A stretch of DNA of 64,000 nt, taken from NCBI GenBank assembly GCA_963921425.1, contig OY992840.1, positions 1,614,501-1,678,500 on the forward strand, read 5' to 3'. The translations under genes and the position numbers were made by a program. This document shows, piece by piece, positions 20,737 to 34,116 of this stretch. This stretch comes from Dryas octopetala (lineage: Eukaryota > Streptophyta > Magnoliopsida > Rosales > Rosaceae). The notes under the pieces were generated by a model. The model saw nothing but the letters and a program-made list of their open reading frames with translations. It ran no database searches and was not told the origin of the DNA. The stretch's first letter is position 1, and every line of letters begins with the position of its first letter.

Positions 20737-22084
20737 ATATAGCTAGGGCAATTATGTTATGAATTTTTACTACTCGATAGTATCAATTATATTTACTATT
20801 AAAACGTAAAAGATTAAGTTATGGATGTGATTCCCTTATTTTTATTTTTTGTGTTATATGTTAGTTATTATTTAGCATGTTTATGTAATGAAAAATACCT
20901 AAATTACGTTTTTTTTTTAGTCTGTGTATCAATTGGCACTTAAATGAAGAAAACAAAAAATACTGTAGCACACTATAGTAACGCCGTTAGTGTAGTGTTG
21001 GGCTGCTACAGTAATTCACTGTAGCGGGTGGGCCGGATGAACAGTTTCATTTAAAAAAATGGACTTTAAAAAAAATATTATTATTTTTTTTTTTCCAAAT
21101 AAAGCTCTTATTTTTTCTAAATAAAGTCATTTGATCATTGCCTTGTCAAATAAATATGTCATTATTCTTTTTATTTTTTGAGGGTATAGGGTATGGGTTA
21201 AACTCATACTTTCCAAGGGTATAGAATGAGGTTTGTGGAGGCTGCCGAACAAACGAAAATGGCTGTCAACCGCTCGGCGCCTGTTATGTGTGAAAAATAG
21301 AAGAGAATGGATCAATTTTGTGTAACGTGGAATGGTTACAATAGTATTGGACTTTAGTTAAAATTTTAAAAGTCATTAGCTTTATTCAATATATTATAAA
21401 ACTAAAGGACCTAAATGGAAGTCTCCCATTAAAATATACTAATCCATATTTTTAAGTGACAACAAGTTATATAGTTAGAATTAGGTTTCGAGTTTAGGAT
21501 ATAAACTAGTGTTTGTGCCTACGTGATGCTGCGGGTCTAAAAAAGTTATAAAATGTGTTTGAGCGTTATAAAATTTAAGTTGAAAGTTTTGAAAATGTTG
21601 TTAAGGTTTGTAAAATTCATATTCTATCTAACCAAGTTATAGCTATGCTTGTGCAATTCACATATGGCATCAGAAATCAATCATAAAATAAGCAGAAATT
21701 AACTATTCCAAGCAATAAATAAAGAAAATACTTCTAATTAAAAAATGGCTAAACAGTTTATCAAGTCAATTGTGCTAGAAGTCCATGCAAGTATGAAACG
21801 GTGAAGATATTGACAAACCTGCAAAACTGGAGTTTTAACTTCAACTAAATTAACAAAATTTAACAAACATGTTTCTAAACAGTAGCATCAATGTTGCTGA
21901 TGCATTTAAAGTTACAAAATGATGGTTGATAGTATGTTTTTTATGCTAGTTGTCATATTAAGATATTGTTGATATCTTAATAAACAACACTTGGTTATAT
22001 AATTGTATTTGATACATAACAAAAGAGCAAGATTCAATGTTGAAAAGTTGTTTTATGAATCTGCAGAGGTGGATGCATGGGTTT
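20737..22084 (-). other. Probable Helitron 3' region, non-coding, with hairpin
   Basis: AT-rich sequence between the family C LTR end and the last RPA exon. A long imperfect inverted repeat lies at 20961-21013 with outer arms TACTGTAGCA/TGCTACAGTA, followed by a second small palindrome GCTACAGT-AATTC-ACTGTAGC (about 21004-21024). Helitrons end in a hairpin and CTRR, so the Helitron terminus may lie here, but I could not identify a convincing CTRRT end. No ORF of note. Confidence 0.4.
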
Positions 22085-24041
22085 AAGGAGATTTTTGTTC
22101 AGTGTTGCTGGGCGGGTCATCCTCTTTGTTGTCTCCTGCAGGTGGATGCTTCTCTGTTTTGCTGAAAAATTAGAGTATGTTATTTGTTAAGTGTATATGA
22201 ATTGTCAAATTGTAAAATGCATATAGATTGTTTAATCTGTTGAGATTAGTCTGTGGACTGAACAATAGTTGGTAGTTGAAAGTAGTATCAATTCAATTTT
22301 TAACTAACATTATGATATTTTTGAATAGGAATTGAATGGGCTGAGTGGTGATTAGAAAATATATATGCAAAGTTTCCATGTACATGTTTTGTGAAAATGA
22401 TGTGGAGTAAGGAAATATAAATGAGAAAGGAAATTTTATTTTGCATGTATTTTATATATATTTTGTATATTTAAGATAAGAATAGAATTGATTTTAATAA
22501 AAAGAAAAAGGAAAATAAAGTTGACGAAAATTATTAAATGTGGATAAATGCTTACCTTGCAAAGTTGTAGGTCAAGACGATTCAAAGCATTGATAGATAA
22601 TTTGTCAGTGGTTTCTAGCTGTTGAAGAGGTAGTCGCGGGGCTGTGGAAGGTGGCAAGGTGTTGATAGGCATTGCAAAATCACGAAAACTGCATGTTTCA
22701 TATTTGAAAAACAATGAAGATTGTCAATTAAGAGAATAAGAAGTAATGTTTGTATATTGAAAAGTGTAAGAATCATACGCCAATTTGTAGGAATCAATTT
22801 CTGGTATTTCTGGATTGAGGAAGATTGCAGTGACATTGGTGCTGATCAAAACTGGTTTTTCTACATGTTTATAAGAGGGTGAACTGATCATATTTATTAT
22901 AAGATTATAAACAGATTGAATAGGAAAAAAGATAAAGCAATTGCTTAATTATTCTGGTATTCTTTGACTTTTAAACTAGTGAAAACAACGAATACTGGCG
23001 GTGGTAATTGTTGTATAGCTTTATGATCAAAGTTTTTGGCAGCATCGCTCCATAGTGTAACCCTGACTTCATTTCTCCTAGGGTAATAGAGATAATACAA
23101 CATGTTTGAGCATTAATATGAAAAAATTGAAAATTGATAGACAGTTTTTAACACTGTACCTCATAATCTCTATGTGAATTTCGCACTTGTTTTCAATTCT
23201 TGCATTGTCAAACATCATGTGTTCCAAATGTTGGATAGCAATTATCCATCCCATTAGATCTGGTAATTATTAGAATGAGATTGTCAACAGTTAAAATGTT
23301 TATATGAATTGTTTAAATATAGGTTTCAATATTTTAAAATAGGTTGAAAAGATGATTATATAAATATATATATATAGGACAAATGATATCTGAAAGATCT
23401 TTAAATTTAGAGTATTTTTCACCAGTGTGAAGATTTGAACCTAGGACGACTGACTTTACAGTTTGCCATGCATTCATTATTTTACTATTAGGAAGAACTC
23501 ATAATTAAATGACAATTTGCATTTTGATAGTTGATAAAAAATATAAAAGCAAATAATTAACTGATAATTTTAAAAAAGTTAACAACATCTTCATAAAACA
23601 GGTAGCACAATCAAATTATAGTACATAATTTCGTACTCGATGCCACTGCAGAGTGAGGAAAGCTAAATAATTTATTGTATCATGGAGCAGATAATTCAAG
23701 TGAGAATCAGCAAATTCCACTTAAGTAAATTTCTAACCAAAACTATGAGATTAAATTTGATCATTACCTGTAAGAAGTGTATGGACATTGATCCGTGATG
23801 AAAGTTGACTGTAGTCAAGGAGGTTGAAACGATGCATTGGGATGCTTGGCTGAACAGTTGTCAATTTTTTGAAACTTGTTATCTCATTGAAGATGAGTAT
23901 TCCAATGTGAGGCACAATTTTGTAGGATGATCGATTGTTGACAATATGAAAATGTGAAATCTCATAAATAGATCCAGCTTCAATTTTTGGATTGACAATA
24001 TTATAATCTATCTTTTTAATTGTTGCTTGGATCACATCTCC
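22085..24041 (-). pseudogene. Helitron RPA70-like single-strand DNA-binding protein, exons 2-7
   Basis: Minus-strand exons inferred from splice sites and family pattern: 23768-24041 (GDVIQATIKK..., ISHFHIV), 23160-23259 (LMGWIIAIQHLE), 22954-23077 (NEVRVTLWSDAAKNFD, FTSLKVKEYQ), 22779-22860 (NVTAIFLNPEIPEI), 22556-22688 (LSINALNRLDL) and probably about 22085-22161. Together they follow the OB-fold order of RPA70-like proteins carried by plant Helitrons, thought to coat single-stranded DNA during rolling-circle transposition. Most junctions have GT and AG, but the donor after 22954 is not GT, suggesting decay. The first exon is at 39817-39972, separated by an intron full of inserted elements. 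Exon ends are approximate. Confidence 0.75.
23365..23490 (-). mobile_element. Possible tRNA-derived SINE fragment
   Basis: In an RPA intron the minus strand carries GGTTCAAATC (23432-23441), close to the pol III B box, and TGGCAAACTG (23459-23468), resembling an A box, then a tail ending in TATATA repeats. The boxes are closer together than in a normal tRNA promoter, so it is deleted or coincidental. Confidence 0.35.
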
Positions 24042-24434
24042 CTTGATGACCAAAAAAAAAAAAGGTTATTAAAAAAATAATCCAATAATGAATACATGGA
24101 AAAAAAGTTTAAATATTAATAGTAATGAATCAACAAAAGTAAGCTTGCGCTAAAAAATTGTTGAGGACATGCAAATGTTTGTTTAATCATGAATGGATAC
24201 TTAGTAAAATCATAAGCTATATAAGAAGACAAAAAGTGGAATGACTTTTCTACAGCACGGCTTATCAAAGAAAAAAAGAAAACCAAAAAGCCTAATCTCT
24301 ATTTTAAGAGACTTAAAGTTGTGTTCCAAATAACTGCAAGTCATTTTACGTACGTTGAACAATTGACTTGAGAAACCTAATGAATTAGCTTTCAAAATCA
24401 ATTAAGCAATGTTTGTAACCAGCGAAGTAGCAAT

Positions 24435-24912
24435 ATCTATATATAGATAATATTCACCAATAAATGATCTTATTCTTGGGTATGTGATCAACTATTTAAG
24501 AATCAGTTTATGTGTTTATTAAGTTTATTTTTAGGTAAAAGCTTGTCAAAAGCAGACATATTATTAGAATGAATTTATAAAATTTGGGGGTCCTAAATAT
24601 TTGAGGGCCTGAGATATATAGTTATCTCATTCATTTGTCTACTTTCAAGACCAACTTGAGAGATAACCAACCTTTCAAGAGATCAAACTAATTCAAATTT
24701 GTAGTTATATCTATAATATAGAGATCGAATATTCACATCAAACCATCTTATTTTTGGTCATGTGATCAATTATTTAAGAAACATGAAGATAAAATAAATG
24801 ATTTCACAACATGTTTATGTGTTTATTAACTTTATTGTTTAGGAAGAAGCTTGCCAAAAGCAGACATAATACATAATGGATTTATAAAATTTTGGGGTCC
24901 TAAATATTTAAG
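24435..24912. repeat. Tandem duplication of about 275 bp in the RPA intron
   Basis: Sequence from about 24435 recurs from about 24708. Shared landmarks are ATGTGATCAAYTATTTAAGAA, AAAAGCAGACATA and GGGTCCTAAATATTT. The second unit is cut by the solo LTR at 24913 and resumes at 35864 with GAGGGCCTGAGATATATAG, which is also at 24603. The interval 24042-24434 is intron with no gene. Confidence 0.75.
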
Positions 24913-26248
24913 TGACAGGACCGCTCCCGGATTCCACCCTGAAATCGGGAGAGGTCATGTGGGATCCAAAATCAAGGAAAATCCAACAAAAAATTCGGCA
25001 TAACATCTCTTGAAAATAGACTAACACAAAATTTATAAAACCTGTAAAAACACTTTTAAAAACTTCAACCACCTCTACCACAACCAAAAAAGGGTCTCAA
25101 ACCCTACAAATACAAAATAATCTTATAATTTAAGTATGGTTATCAGAGCCACTACTCCTATTACAACAATTTTTACAGTTAAAGAAAAGAAACTTCCAAA
25201 ATGGAAGCGATGCCTACAAGATCCGAGTAGAGAAAGTGGATGCTATGCCTGGATGTGATTGGTGCGACCTCCACCACTGCTATTGCTTGGGGGGACAATT
25301 TAAGATAAAACAAGAAAAACTGTGAGATAAACTCAGTGAGTAGACAGTTTAATGGAAATGAAATCAAAGGTTAAATATCTTTTTAGAAAACACTTTATAA
25401 CCACGTTAAATTCTAAGACTTTACGTCGCTTTTTGAAATCCCCCAGTTTTGAAACCATTTCCAAGCTTTAAGAGTGTTATAAAACTAATGGAACTCAAGG
25501 AAAAGATATATAACTCAAAACACATTTCTCAATAGCCAACCATCTAAATTAACAAAGTCCTAAAAATAATAAAATTGAAATCTTTATAAAACTTGAAAGG
25601 TATTTCTCACTTAAAATTCATATTTAAACTCTTGAAGATAAAAATTTAATTTCCACCATGCTTATACCTTGAAAAACTTGGCCACACACCAGTGCGGAAT
25701 TCCTGCATCGCACAAGTAGGCGATATCCTGGCCATACACACGCGTGGAGTAAAATCCAACACGTGTAGGCAATCCTGGTTATACGTGTACGCAGAGCGGC
25801 CCCCAAAGGGCGAGACATCCCGACACACGGCCCAAAACCTATAGGTGTGATGTGATGGATGCCAAAAACCTATCCAAATCCGATAACCTAGAGGGTACTA
25901 CAAGGGTGGTTTGAAAACTATTTTTCCATAACCCAAATAAATTCTTTTTTTCCACCGAGAGTATAATTATTGTACTTTCCCAAGAAAACTTTAAATCCAT
26001 CAATTATTGCATAATTCCAATTAAAATCAAAGTGTATAAACCCAACCAATTCTTTTTGATCGAAAACTGAAGAATTAAATAAACCATATGAAGAAAATCA
26101 TAAGCTAAAATCTTTTCCAAGAGATATTCATCAATTTAAACAATCCGTCAAATGAAACCATATTTTTAAACTTATATACAAAGGGAATTGAAAAACCGAA
26201 ATCCGACAGTTATTCACCAAATCCCAAATCAAACTCAAGATGCTTAAC
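24913..26248 (-). mobile_element. Solo LTR B (family A), left part
   Basis: Starts TGACAGGACCGCTCCCGG and follows the family A LTR up to ATGCTTAAC, where the complete element at 26249 is inserted. It resumes at 34117 and ends near 35863, about 3.08 kb in all. Flanks TTAAG (24908-24912) and TCGAG (35864-35868) may be a decayed 5-bp duplication. It differs much more from the two nested LTRs than they do from each other, consistent with an older insertion. It contains a partial CACGTG array near 25680-25790. Confidence 0.85.
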
Positions 26249-29200
26249 TGACAGGACCGCCCCCGAACTCCACCCTGAAACCCGGAGAGGTCCTGCGGGA
26301 ATCCAAATTCAAGGAAAATCCTACCGAAATTTCGGCAGAACCTCCCCTGAAAATGGACTAACCCAGAAATTTCAATACCTGTTAAAAGCACTTCTAAACC
26401 GCAACCACCTCTACCACAACCAAAAAGGGTCTCAGACCCAACAAATTTCACAGAGAATCCAACTTAAAATTGTAGATGATTATCAGAGCTGCTATCCTAA
26501 TACAAGGAATTTTTACAAGAATATTAACTGGCGCCTACTGGTCCGAGAAGGAATAGAGATGTAACCGCCTCGACGTGATTGGCTCGACCTCCACCAAAGC
26601 TACTACCTGGGGGGAAACAATTTAAGACAAAAGAAAACAAACCATGAGACAAACTCAGTGAGTGTACAGTTTAATAGAAAACGAAAATAAAAGTAAACTT
26701 CCTGTTTCAGAAAATCCTTCAAAACCACGTTTAGCTCTAAGACCTCACGTCACTCTTTGAAATCCCCCAGTTTAAAACCATAAAGTTTATTGAAACTTAA
26801 GAAATCCCATAAAACAATATATATTTTTCAAATAACAATTTCTTAAAACAAACGAACTGTAAAACATCGTGTCAACAATCTTGATAGAATTTAAAAGAAA
26901 TCCCTCACTTAAAAACATATTTAATAATTTCTGAAAATAGCCAAATTCATTTTCCACCATGCTATATACCCTGAAAAATCCTGGCCATACACCTGTGCGG
27001 AATTCCTGCATCGCACAGGCAGGCAATATCCTGGCCATACACACGCGTGGAGTGAATCCAACACGTGCAGGCAATATCCTGGCCATACACACGCGTGAAT
27101 AAAATCAACACGTGTAGGCAATATCCTGGCCATACACACGTGTGAATAAAATCAGCACGTGCAGGCAATCCTGGTCATACGTGCACGCATAGCAGCCCCC
27201 AAAGGACGAAGCATCCCGACACACGGCCCAAAGCCTATATGTGTGCCGTGATGGGTCCCAAAGACCTATGTATCTGAAAATCTGGAGGGTACTGCAAAGG
27301 GTGGTTTGAAAACCATTTTTCCATAACCCAAATAAATCTTTTTTCCACCAAGAATAGAATAATTGTACTTTTCCAAGAAACTTTAATTTCCATAAAAACT
27401 TATTGCATAATTCCAACTCAATTTCAAAATACATAAATCAAATCACTCCTTTCGACCAAAAATTGAAATAATAAAATAAACCATATATATAGAGTAAGAA
27501 GCTGAAGTCCTTTCCAAAAAAAATTTATCAACTCCAATAAAACCATATTTAAAAATTTATATACGAGAGAAAATGAAAGGTCGAAATCCGACATTTATTT
27601 ATCAAATCTAAAATCAACTCAAGATGCTTAACATAATTAAATAATGAAGTTTCATAAAATTCGTTTGATATGTCAAAAGTTCACTCTCATATACTATTTC
27701 TCAATTAAAACTCAAGATAATCAAATAAACAAATTCATAAAGTATAGAAATGCGTTTTAAAAATAAAAGTCCACTCACAGTGAGAATCCTAACTTCAATC
27801 CTCCTCCGGGTCGTCTCGAGCCACGATCGTCTCGCCTATAGAATAAAACAATACAACCATAGATTAGCCTCGATTCTACGACATTTAAAGAGTGTGTGTG
27901 TAGCCTAAATGTCCCTCCCGACTCACGTTTTTCCTACTAGTTAGAAATCGTTTTTCTTTAAACTATACCCTCTCACCTTATTCCAAATCCATCCTGACTC
28001 CAACTACGACACCCACGTCCTCAAATTTAACCACAAATTCAAGAGAAAACCGGCAAGTGGCCTAACTGTACTTGGGGCCTAACCTTACTTGGGGTCGTCC
28101 TAGAGTTAAAGACGATCCCCGTAAAGTGTCCGATCACGAGCCAAATTGAAATTCCGTCGCTCAAGTCGCACCCACCTATTCAAAATCATCAACCAACTCA
28201 ATTTTAGCACCCCAATTAGCGCTAGATAATTTTCGTGACAGCCAGGCGGTCAGAACCCACGCTGTCGTCGCTCAAAGTGGCGGCACCAAACTATATTGCA
28301 CAAATTCCTCCAAATTACTCTAGATTTCTGATTCTAAACATTCCTAAGGTCTTATGGGGAAGAATTTCGTCCAAATAAAACCACAAGAACATCCTTCTAA
28401 AACTGAAATTCTCATATATCCCGAATGGCTCAAAATCCCCAAACTCAATCTTCAATATAAACTCAAAATTAAACAGCCACAACACAAGGTATTGAAAGCC
28501 CATCAAGAGGGAGAGAGAACCCACCTGGTATGGAGGTGGTTGGCGCCGGATTTCACCGAAAATTTGGCGAGACAGAGGGGAGCCAAACCGCTGGGATTTC
28601 TGTGCGCGCGGGCTGGGCTGGTTGGAGTGGCCGGCGAGCTAGCAGGCGTCGGGGATGTACGCCGGTGACCTCAGGTGGCTGGAGATGGCTGGGAGAAGAG
28701 AGAGACGGCGACTGAGTGATGGACGTTGGCTGATGCGCAGGGGTTGGTTGCGCACAGAGAAAAGAAAGAGAGAGGAAACACGGGGAGAGAGAGAGAGTAG
28801 GCTCGGGAGGTGGTGGTCGGCGGCTGAGGGTGTTTGCCGGCGCCAGGGGTTAGCAAGGGTGGGTGGTGGTTGCTGGGTTGTGGGCGCAGGGGTGGTTGCG
28901 GGGGAGAGAAGACCGAGAGAGAGTGTGCGGGGAGAGAGAGATATAAAGGAGAGAGAGAGTGTTCTAGAGAGAGAGAGAAATTTCTAGAAAATCTGATTTT
29001 TAAACCCCAATTTGTTATTTTACGAAATTGCCCCTCGCTTCAAACGCCCATATCTTTCAAACTGTAACTCGGATCGAAGCGTGCTACGTGTCTATGAACT
29101 CGGGGGATCGAAACCTATCTAACGGACCCAAAGTCAAAGTCAAAAACCCATTTATTTTAAAAGTCAACTTTGGGTCAAGCTTAAATTAAAACAAAAATAA

Positions 29201-29341
29201 ATATATAAATCAAAACCCTTTTTATTTCTAAATAAATCTCAAAATCTTTAAAATACAATCCAACATCTTTTTATAAACCTCTTAAAAAAAATCATAATAA
29301 AAATTTAAATTTCTAGTGAAAATTTGGGTCGGGTCGTTACA
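26249..29341 (-). repeat. 3' LTR of the nested family A element
   Basis: 3093 bases, from TGACAGGACC to GTCGTTACA on the + strand. It contains the 48-bp-type array (about 26980-27170), a GC-rich core with GA runs (28540-28960) and the conserved CCATATCTTTCAAACTGTAA block (29048-29067). Open frames inside are not genes. Confidence 0.93.
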
Positions 29342-31014
29342 ACCTTCCCCCCTTACAAAAATTTCGTCCTCGAAATTTAGTAGAAAACCTTAATTTAAGT
29401 GAATTGTAGTTGTAAAATTCTTATCACCCATCAAATCAAACCTCCTTTTAACAACCATAAGTTGAAATATGCGTGAATTTGACATTTCCTTCCGTTCGAG
29501 AAAACCAAGGATATTTAAACTAAGGAAATCACTCTACAACGAACCTAAATAAATTAAGTAAGCCTTAAAAATAAAAACTTAAAAATGTGATAGAACGCCA
29601 AACCCTAGATAAAGTTTTCAGGGATAAAACCATTACGAAATAAATCCATTTTAAAACCTTTAAATCATTTGAAAACCACTCTAACCCACAAATCGAGAAA
29701 GTTTATTTTTTATCGACAATCAAAACACAAATATGTGACAAACTAGAGTGTGTGTGTGTCCTGAACTCTATCGAAAATATCGTATCATGCTCAAGGTTAG
29801 ATAATGTACCCATGATGACGTCCGGTGAGACCAACGCGTTCTGCTCCGTCATGGCGAAGACTCTGCCTTGGGCTCTGGGGCGTCCTGGCTGATCCCTCTG
29901 TTGTTCTCCACCTCTACTGACATGGCTGGACTGGGCACCACTACGCTTCCGCTGCGCCACTCTGATTAACCCTTTGATCTCTAAATGTATCCAACATAAA
30001 ATATGATCGCGACTTCAAGTATCGTAAATTACTACGTCTTCCACACCATTCCTTACGTATCCATGAAAATGAGAAATAACTTATGATCGTGAACTAAGGG
30101 GTCACCCTCAAGCTCCTATCATTTCCTTAGCAATGTGTGATGTATTTAAGTCTATCTCGACTCCAACTACCCAGACTTCCATCGCAAGTTACTTATGTCT
30201 CCAAAATGGTCTAGCTCCTCATCACCATCCAGAAGTTATCGTTAATCCATCGAGTACTCACATGCCCCAAGTTAAGAAAGCTAGATTAGTGGAATTACAA
30301 CAATTTCAAGCTTACTCTTTTAAATAAAAACATCACTTCATACGTCATCGCTTTGTGATGTCCCTTCTCTTCTAATATCAACCCTTACTTAAATCCAATA
30401 CTTAGATCTCTTGCTTTCCATATGCCTACCACCTTCTAATTTCTCGTATCATCCCTTTACGTCACGTCTCTCTCTACCCAAATTCCTTCATTGTCCTCAT
30501 TAGACTCCCAAAATAAAAACAATTCATTTATCCATTAATCGTTATTATGATATCTTTATCCTAATACACACGCATGTATCCTTCTCCATCCTTATTGTAA
30601 CTATCAAAGTTTAACTAAGCTTCACTGTGTCACATCTTCGATACTTAATCTCTAGGAAAATCTATAATTCTAATAACGTTAAATTCCATAAAATTCCAAC
30701 TTGATTTCCTCGAATGGGCTTCAAATGAAGTACTGAAACATTTAACAATGCGCTCTCAATTCCGCAGTTACTGATTATCAAGAAGAAATCCTCACGAGTA
30801 CGACCCAAATTGTAATACAAGAGTACCGCAAACGTAACACTCACGTTAATCGTATTAAATCTACCCCCATAAACTTACCACAATCTACTTTGAGGTCGGC
30901 CACGTCGAGGAGTCATATCCATACTAGCGGAGGAAAACCTTTATGTATACTGAAGGGTGCACAGGAGGTGCGGAGTCTACAAGAAACGTAAAACCTAATG
31001 CTCTGATACCAAGT
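29342..31014 (-). other. Internal region of the nested element
   Basis: Between the purine tract (29343-29355) and the PBS (31001-31014), the minus strand starts with a short gag-like N-terminus at 30922 (MDMTPRRGRPQSRLW, then stop). It is followed by about 900 bases (29961-30874) with no coding match and ends with the gag-protease scrap at 29703-29960. The sequence is far too short for pol. Confidence 0.8.
29703..29960 (-). pseudogene. Gag/protease boundary fragment (Ty3/Gypsy)
   Basis: An open stretch of 85 codons contains GRPRAQGRVFAMTEQNALVSPDVIMGTL, the conserved sequence that joins the Gag C-terminus to the protease in plant chromoviruses. The catalytic DXG of protease is not reached: reading diverges after a TIFSIEF segment and stops. 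This is the best evidence for the parent family of the non-autonomous element. Confidence 0.75.
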
Positions 31015-34000
31015 TGACAGGACCGCCCCCGGACTCCACCCTGAAACCCGAAGAGGTCCTGCGGGAATCCAAATTCAAGGAAAATCCTACCGAAATTTCG
31101 GCAGAACCTCCCCTGAAAATAGACTAACCCAGAAATTTCAATACCTGTTAAAAGCACTTCTAAACAGCAACCACCTCTACCACAACCAAAAAGGGTCTCA
31201 GACCCAACAAATTTCACAGAGAATCCAACTTAAAATTGTAGATGATTATCAGAGCTGCTATCCTAATACAAGGAATTTTTACAAGAATATTAACTGGCGC
31301 CTACTGGTCCGAGAAGGAATAGAGATGTAACCGCCTCGACGTGATTGGCTCGACCTCCACCAAAGCTACTACCTGGGGGGAAACAATTTAAGACAAAAGA
31401 AAACAAACCATGAGACAAACTCAGTGAGTGGACAATTTAATAGAAAACGAAAATAAAAGTAAACTTCCTGTTTCAGAAAATCCTTCAAAACCACGTTTAG
31501 CTCTAAGACCTCACGTCACTCTTTGAAATCCCCCAGTTTAAAACCATAAAGTTTATTGAAACTTAAGAAATCCCATAAAACAATATATATTTTTCAAATA
31601 ACAATTTCTTAAAACAAACGAACTGTAAAACATCGTAACAACAACCTTGATAGAATTTAAAAGAAATCCCTCACTTAAAAACATATTTAATAATTTCTGA
31701 AAATAGCTAAATTCATTTTCCACCATGCTATATACCCTGAAAAATCCTGGCCATACACCTGTGCGGAATTCCTGCATCGCACAGGCAGGCAATATCCTGG
31801 CCATACACACGCGTGGAGTGAATCCAACACGTGCAGGCAATATCCTGGCCATACACACGCGTGAATAAAATCAACACGTGCAGGCAATATCCTGGCCATA
31901 CACACGTGTGAATAAAATCAGCACGTGCAGGCAATCCTGGTCATACGTGCACGCAGAGTAGCCCCCAAAGGGCGAAGCATCCCGACACACGGCCCAAAGC
32001 CTATATGTGTGCCGTGATGGGTCCCAACGACCTATGTATCTGAAAATCTGGAGGGTACTGCAAAGGGTGGTTTAAAAACCATTTTTCCATAACCCAAATA
32101 AATCTTTTTTCCACCAAGAATAGAATAATTGTACTTTTCCAAGAAACTTTAATTTCCATAAAAACTTATTGCATAATTCCAACTCAATTTCAAAATACAT
32201 AAATCAAATCACTCCTTTCGACCAAAAATTGAAATAATAAAATAAACCATATGTATAGAGTAAGAAGCTGAAGTCCTTTCCAAAAGAAATTTATCAACTC
32301 CAATAAAACCATATTTAAAAATTTATATACGAGGGAAAATGAAAGGTCGAAATCCGACATTTATTTATCAAATCTAAAATCAACTCAAGATGCTTAACAT
32401 AATTAAATAATGAAGTTTCATAAAATTCGTTTGATATGTCAAAAGTTCACTCCCATATACTATTTCTCAATTAAAACTCAAGATAATCAAATAAACAAAT
32501 TCATAAAGTATAGAAATGCGTTTTAAAAATAAAAGTCCACTCACAGTGAGAATCCTAACTTCAATCCTCCTCCGGGTCGTCTCGAGCCACGATCGTCTCG
32601 CCTATAGAATAAAACAATACAACCATAGATTAGCCTCGATTCTACGACATTTAAAGAGTGTGTGTGTGTAGCCTAACTATCCCTCCCGACTCACGTTTTT
32701 TCTACTAGTTAGAAATCGTTTTTCTTTAAACTATACCCTCTCACCCTATTCCAAATTCATCCTGACTCCAACTACGACACCCATGTCCTCAAATTTAACC
32801 ACAAATTCAAGAGAAAACCGGCAAGTGGCCTAACTTTACTTGGGGCCTAACCTTACTTGGGGTCGTCCTAGAGTTAAAGACGATCCCCGTAAAGTGTCCG
32901 ATCACGAGCCAAATTGAAATTCCGTAGCTCAAGTCGCACCCACCTATTCAAAATCATCAACCAACTCAATTTTAGCACCCCAATTAGTGCTAGATAATTT
33001 TCGTGACAGCCAGGCGGTCAGAACCCACGCTGTCGTCGCTCAAAGTGGCGGCACCAAACTATATTGCACAAATTCCTCCAAATTACTCTAGATTTCTGAT
33101 TCTAAACATTCCTAAGGTCTTATGGGGAAGAATTTCGTCCAAATAAAACCACAAGAACATCCTTCTAAAACTGAAATTCTTATATATCCCGAATGGCTCA
33201 AAATCCCCAAACTCAATCTTCAATATAAACTCAAAATTAAACAGCCACAACACAAGGTATTGAAAGCCCATCAAGAGGGAGAGAGAACCCACCTGGTATA
33301 GAGGTGGTTGGCGCCGGATTTCACCGAAAATTTGGCGAGACAGAGGGGAGCCAAACCGCTGGGATTTCTGTGCGTGCGGGCTGGGCTGGTTGGAGTGGCC
33401 GGCGAGCTAGCAGGCGTCGGGGATGTACGCCGGTGACCTCAGGTGGCTGGAGATGGCTGGGAGAAGAGAGAGACTGCGACTGAGTGATGGACGTTGGCTG
33501 ATGCGCAGGGGTTGGTTGCGCACAAAGAAAAGAAAGAGAGAGGAAATACGGGGAGAGAGAGAGAGAGAGAGTAGGCTCGGGGGGTGGTGGTCGGCGGCTG
33601 AGGGTGTTTGCCGGCGCCAGGGGTCGGCAAGGGTGGGTGGTGGTTGCTGGGTTGTGGGCACAGGGGTGGTTGCGGGGGAGAGAAGACCGAGAGAGAGTGT
33701 GCGGGGAGAGAGAGATATAAAGGAGAGAGAGAGTGTTCTAGAGAGAGAGAGAAATTTCTAGAAAATCTGATTTTTAAACCCCAATTTGTCATTTTACGAA
33801 ATTGCCCCTCGCTTCAAACACCCATATCTTTCAAACTGTAACTCGGATCGAAGCGTGCTACGTGTCTATGAACTCAGGGGATCGAAACCTATCTAACGAA
33901 CCCAAAGTCAAAGTCGAAAACCCATTTATTTTAAAAGTCAACTTTGGGTCAAGCTTAAATTAAAACAAAAATAAATATTTAAATCAAAACCCTTTTTATT

Positions 34001-34116
34001 TTCCAAATAAATCTCAAAATCTTTAAAATACAATCCAACATCTTTTTATAAACCTCTTAAAAAAAATCATAATAAAAATTTAAATTTCTAGTGAAAATTT
34101 GGGTCGGGTCGTTACA
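31015..34116 (-). repeat. 5' LTR of the nested family A element
   Basis: 3102 bases, nearly identical to 26249-29341 with scattered substitutions and small length changes in GA runs and GT repeats. The tandem array lies at about 31750-31930. Confidence 0.93.

Larger units (their letters stand above)
26249..34116 (-). mobile_element. Complete non-autonomous LTR element, 3.1-kb LTRs, TSD TTAAC
   Basis: Two near-identical LTRs (26249-29341 and 31015-34116) flank a 1673-base internal region, with a perfect duplication TTAAC (26244-26248 and 34117-34121). On the minus strand the PBS next to the 5' LTR is ACTTGGTATCAGAG (31001-31014; initiator tRNA-Met type), and a purine tract AAGGGGGGAAGGT precedes the 3' LTR at about 29343-29355. 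Only scraps of gag and protease survive inside, with no RT or integrase, so it must have been mobilised in trans. The TGTAACGACCCG start and PBS suggest a Tekay/Del-like chromovirus relative. Confidence 0.93.
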
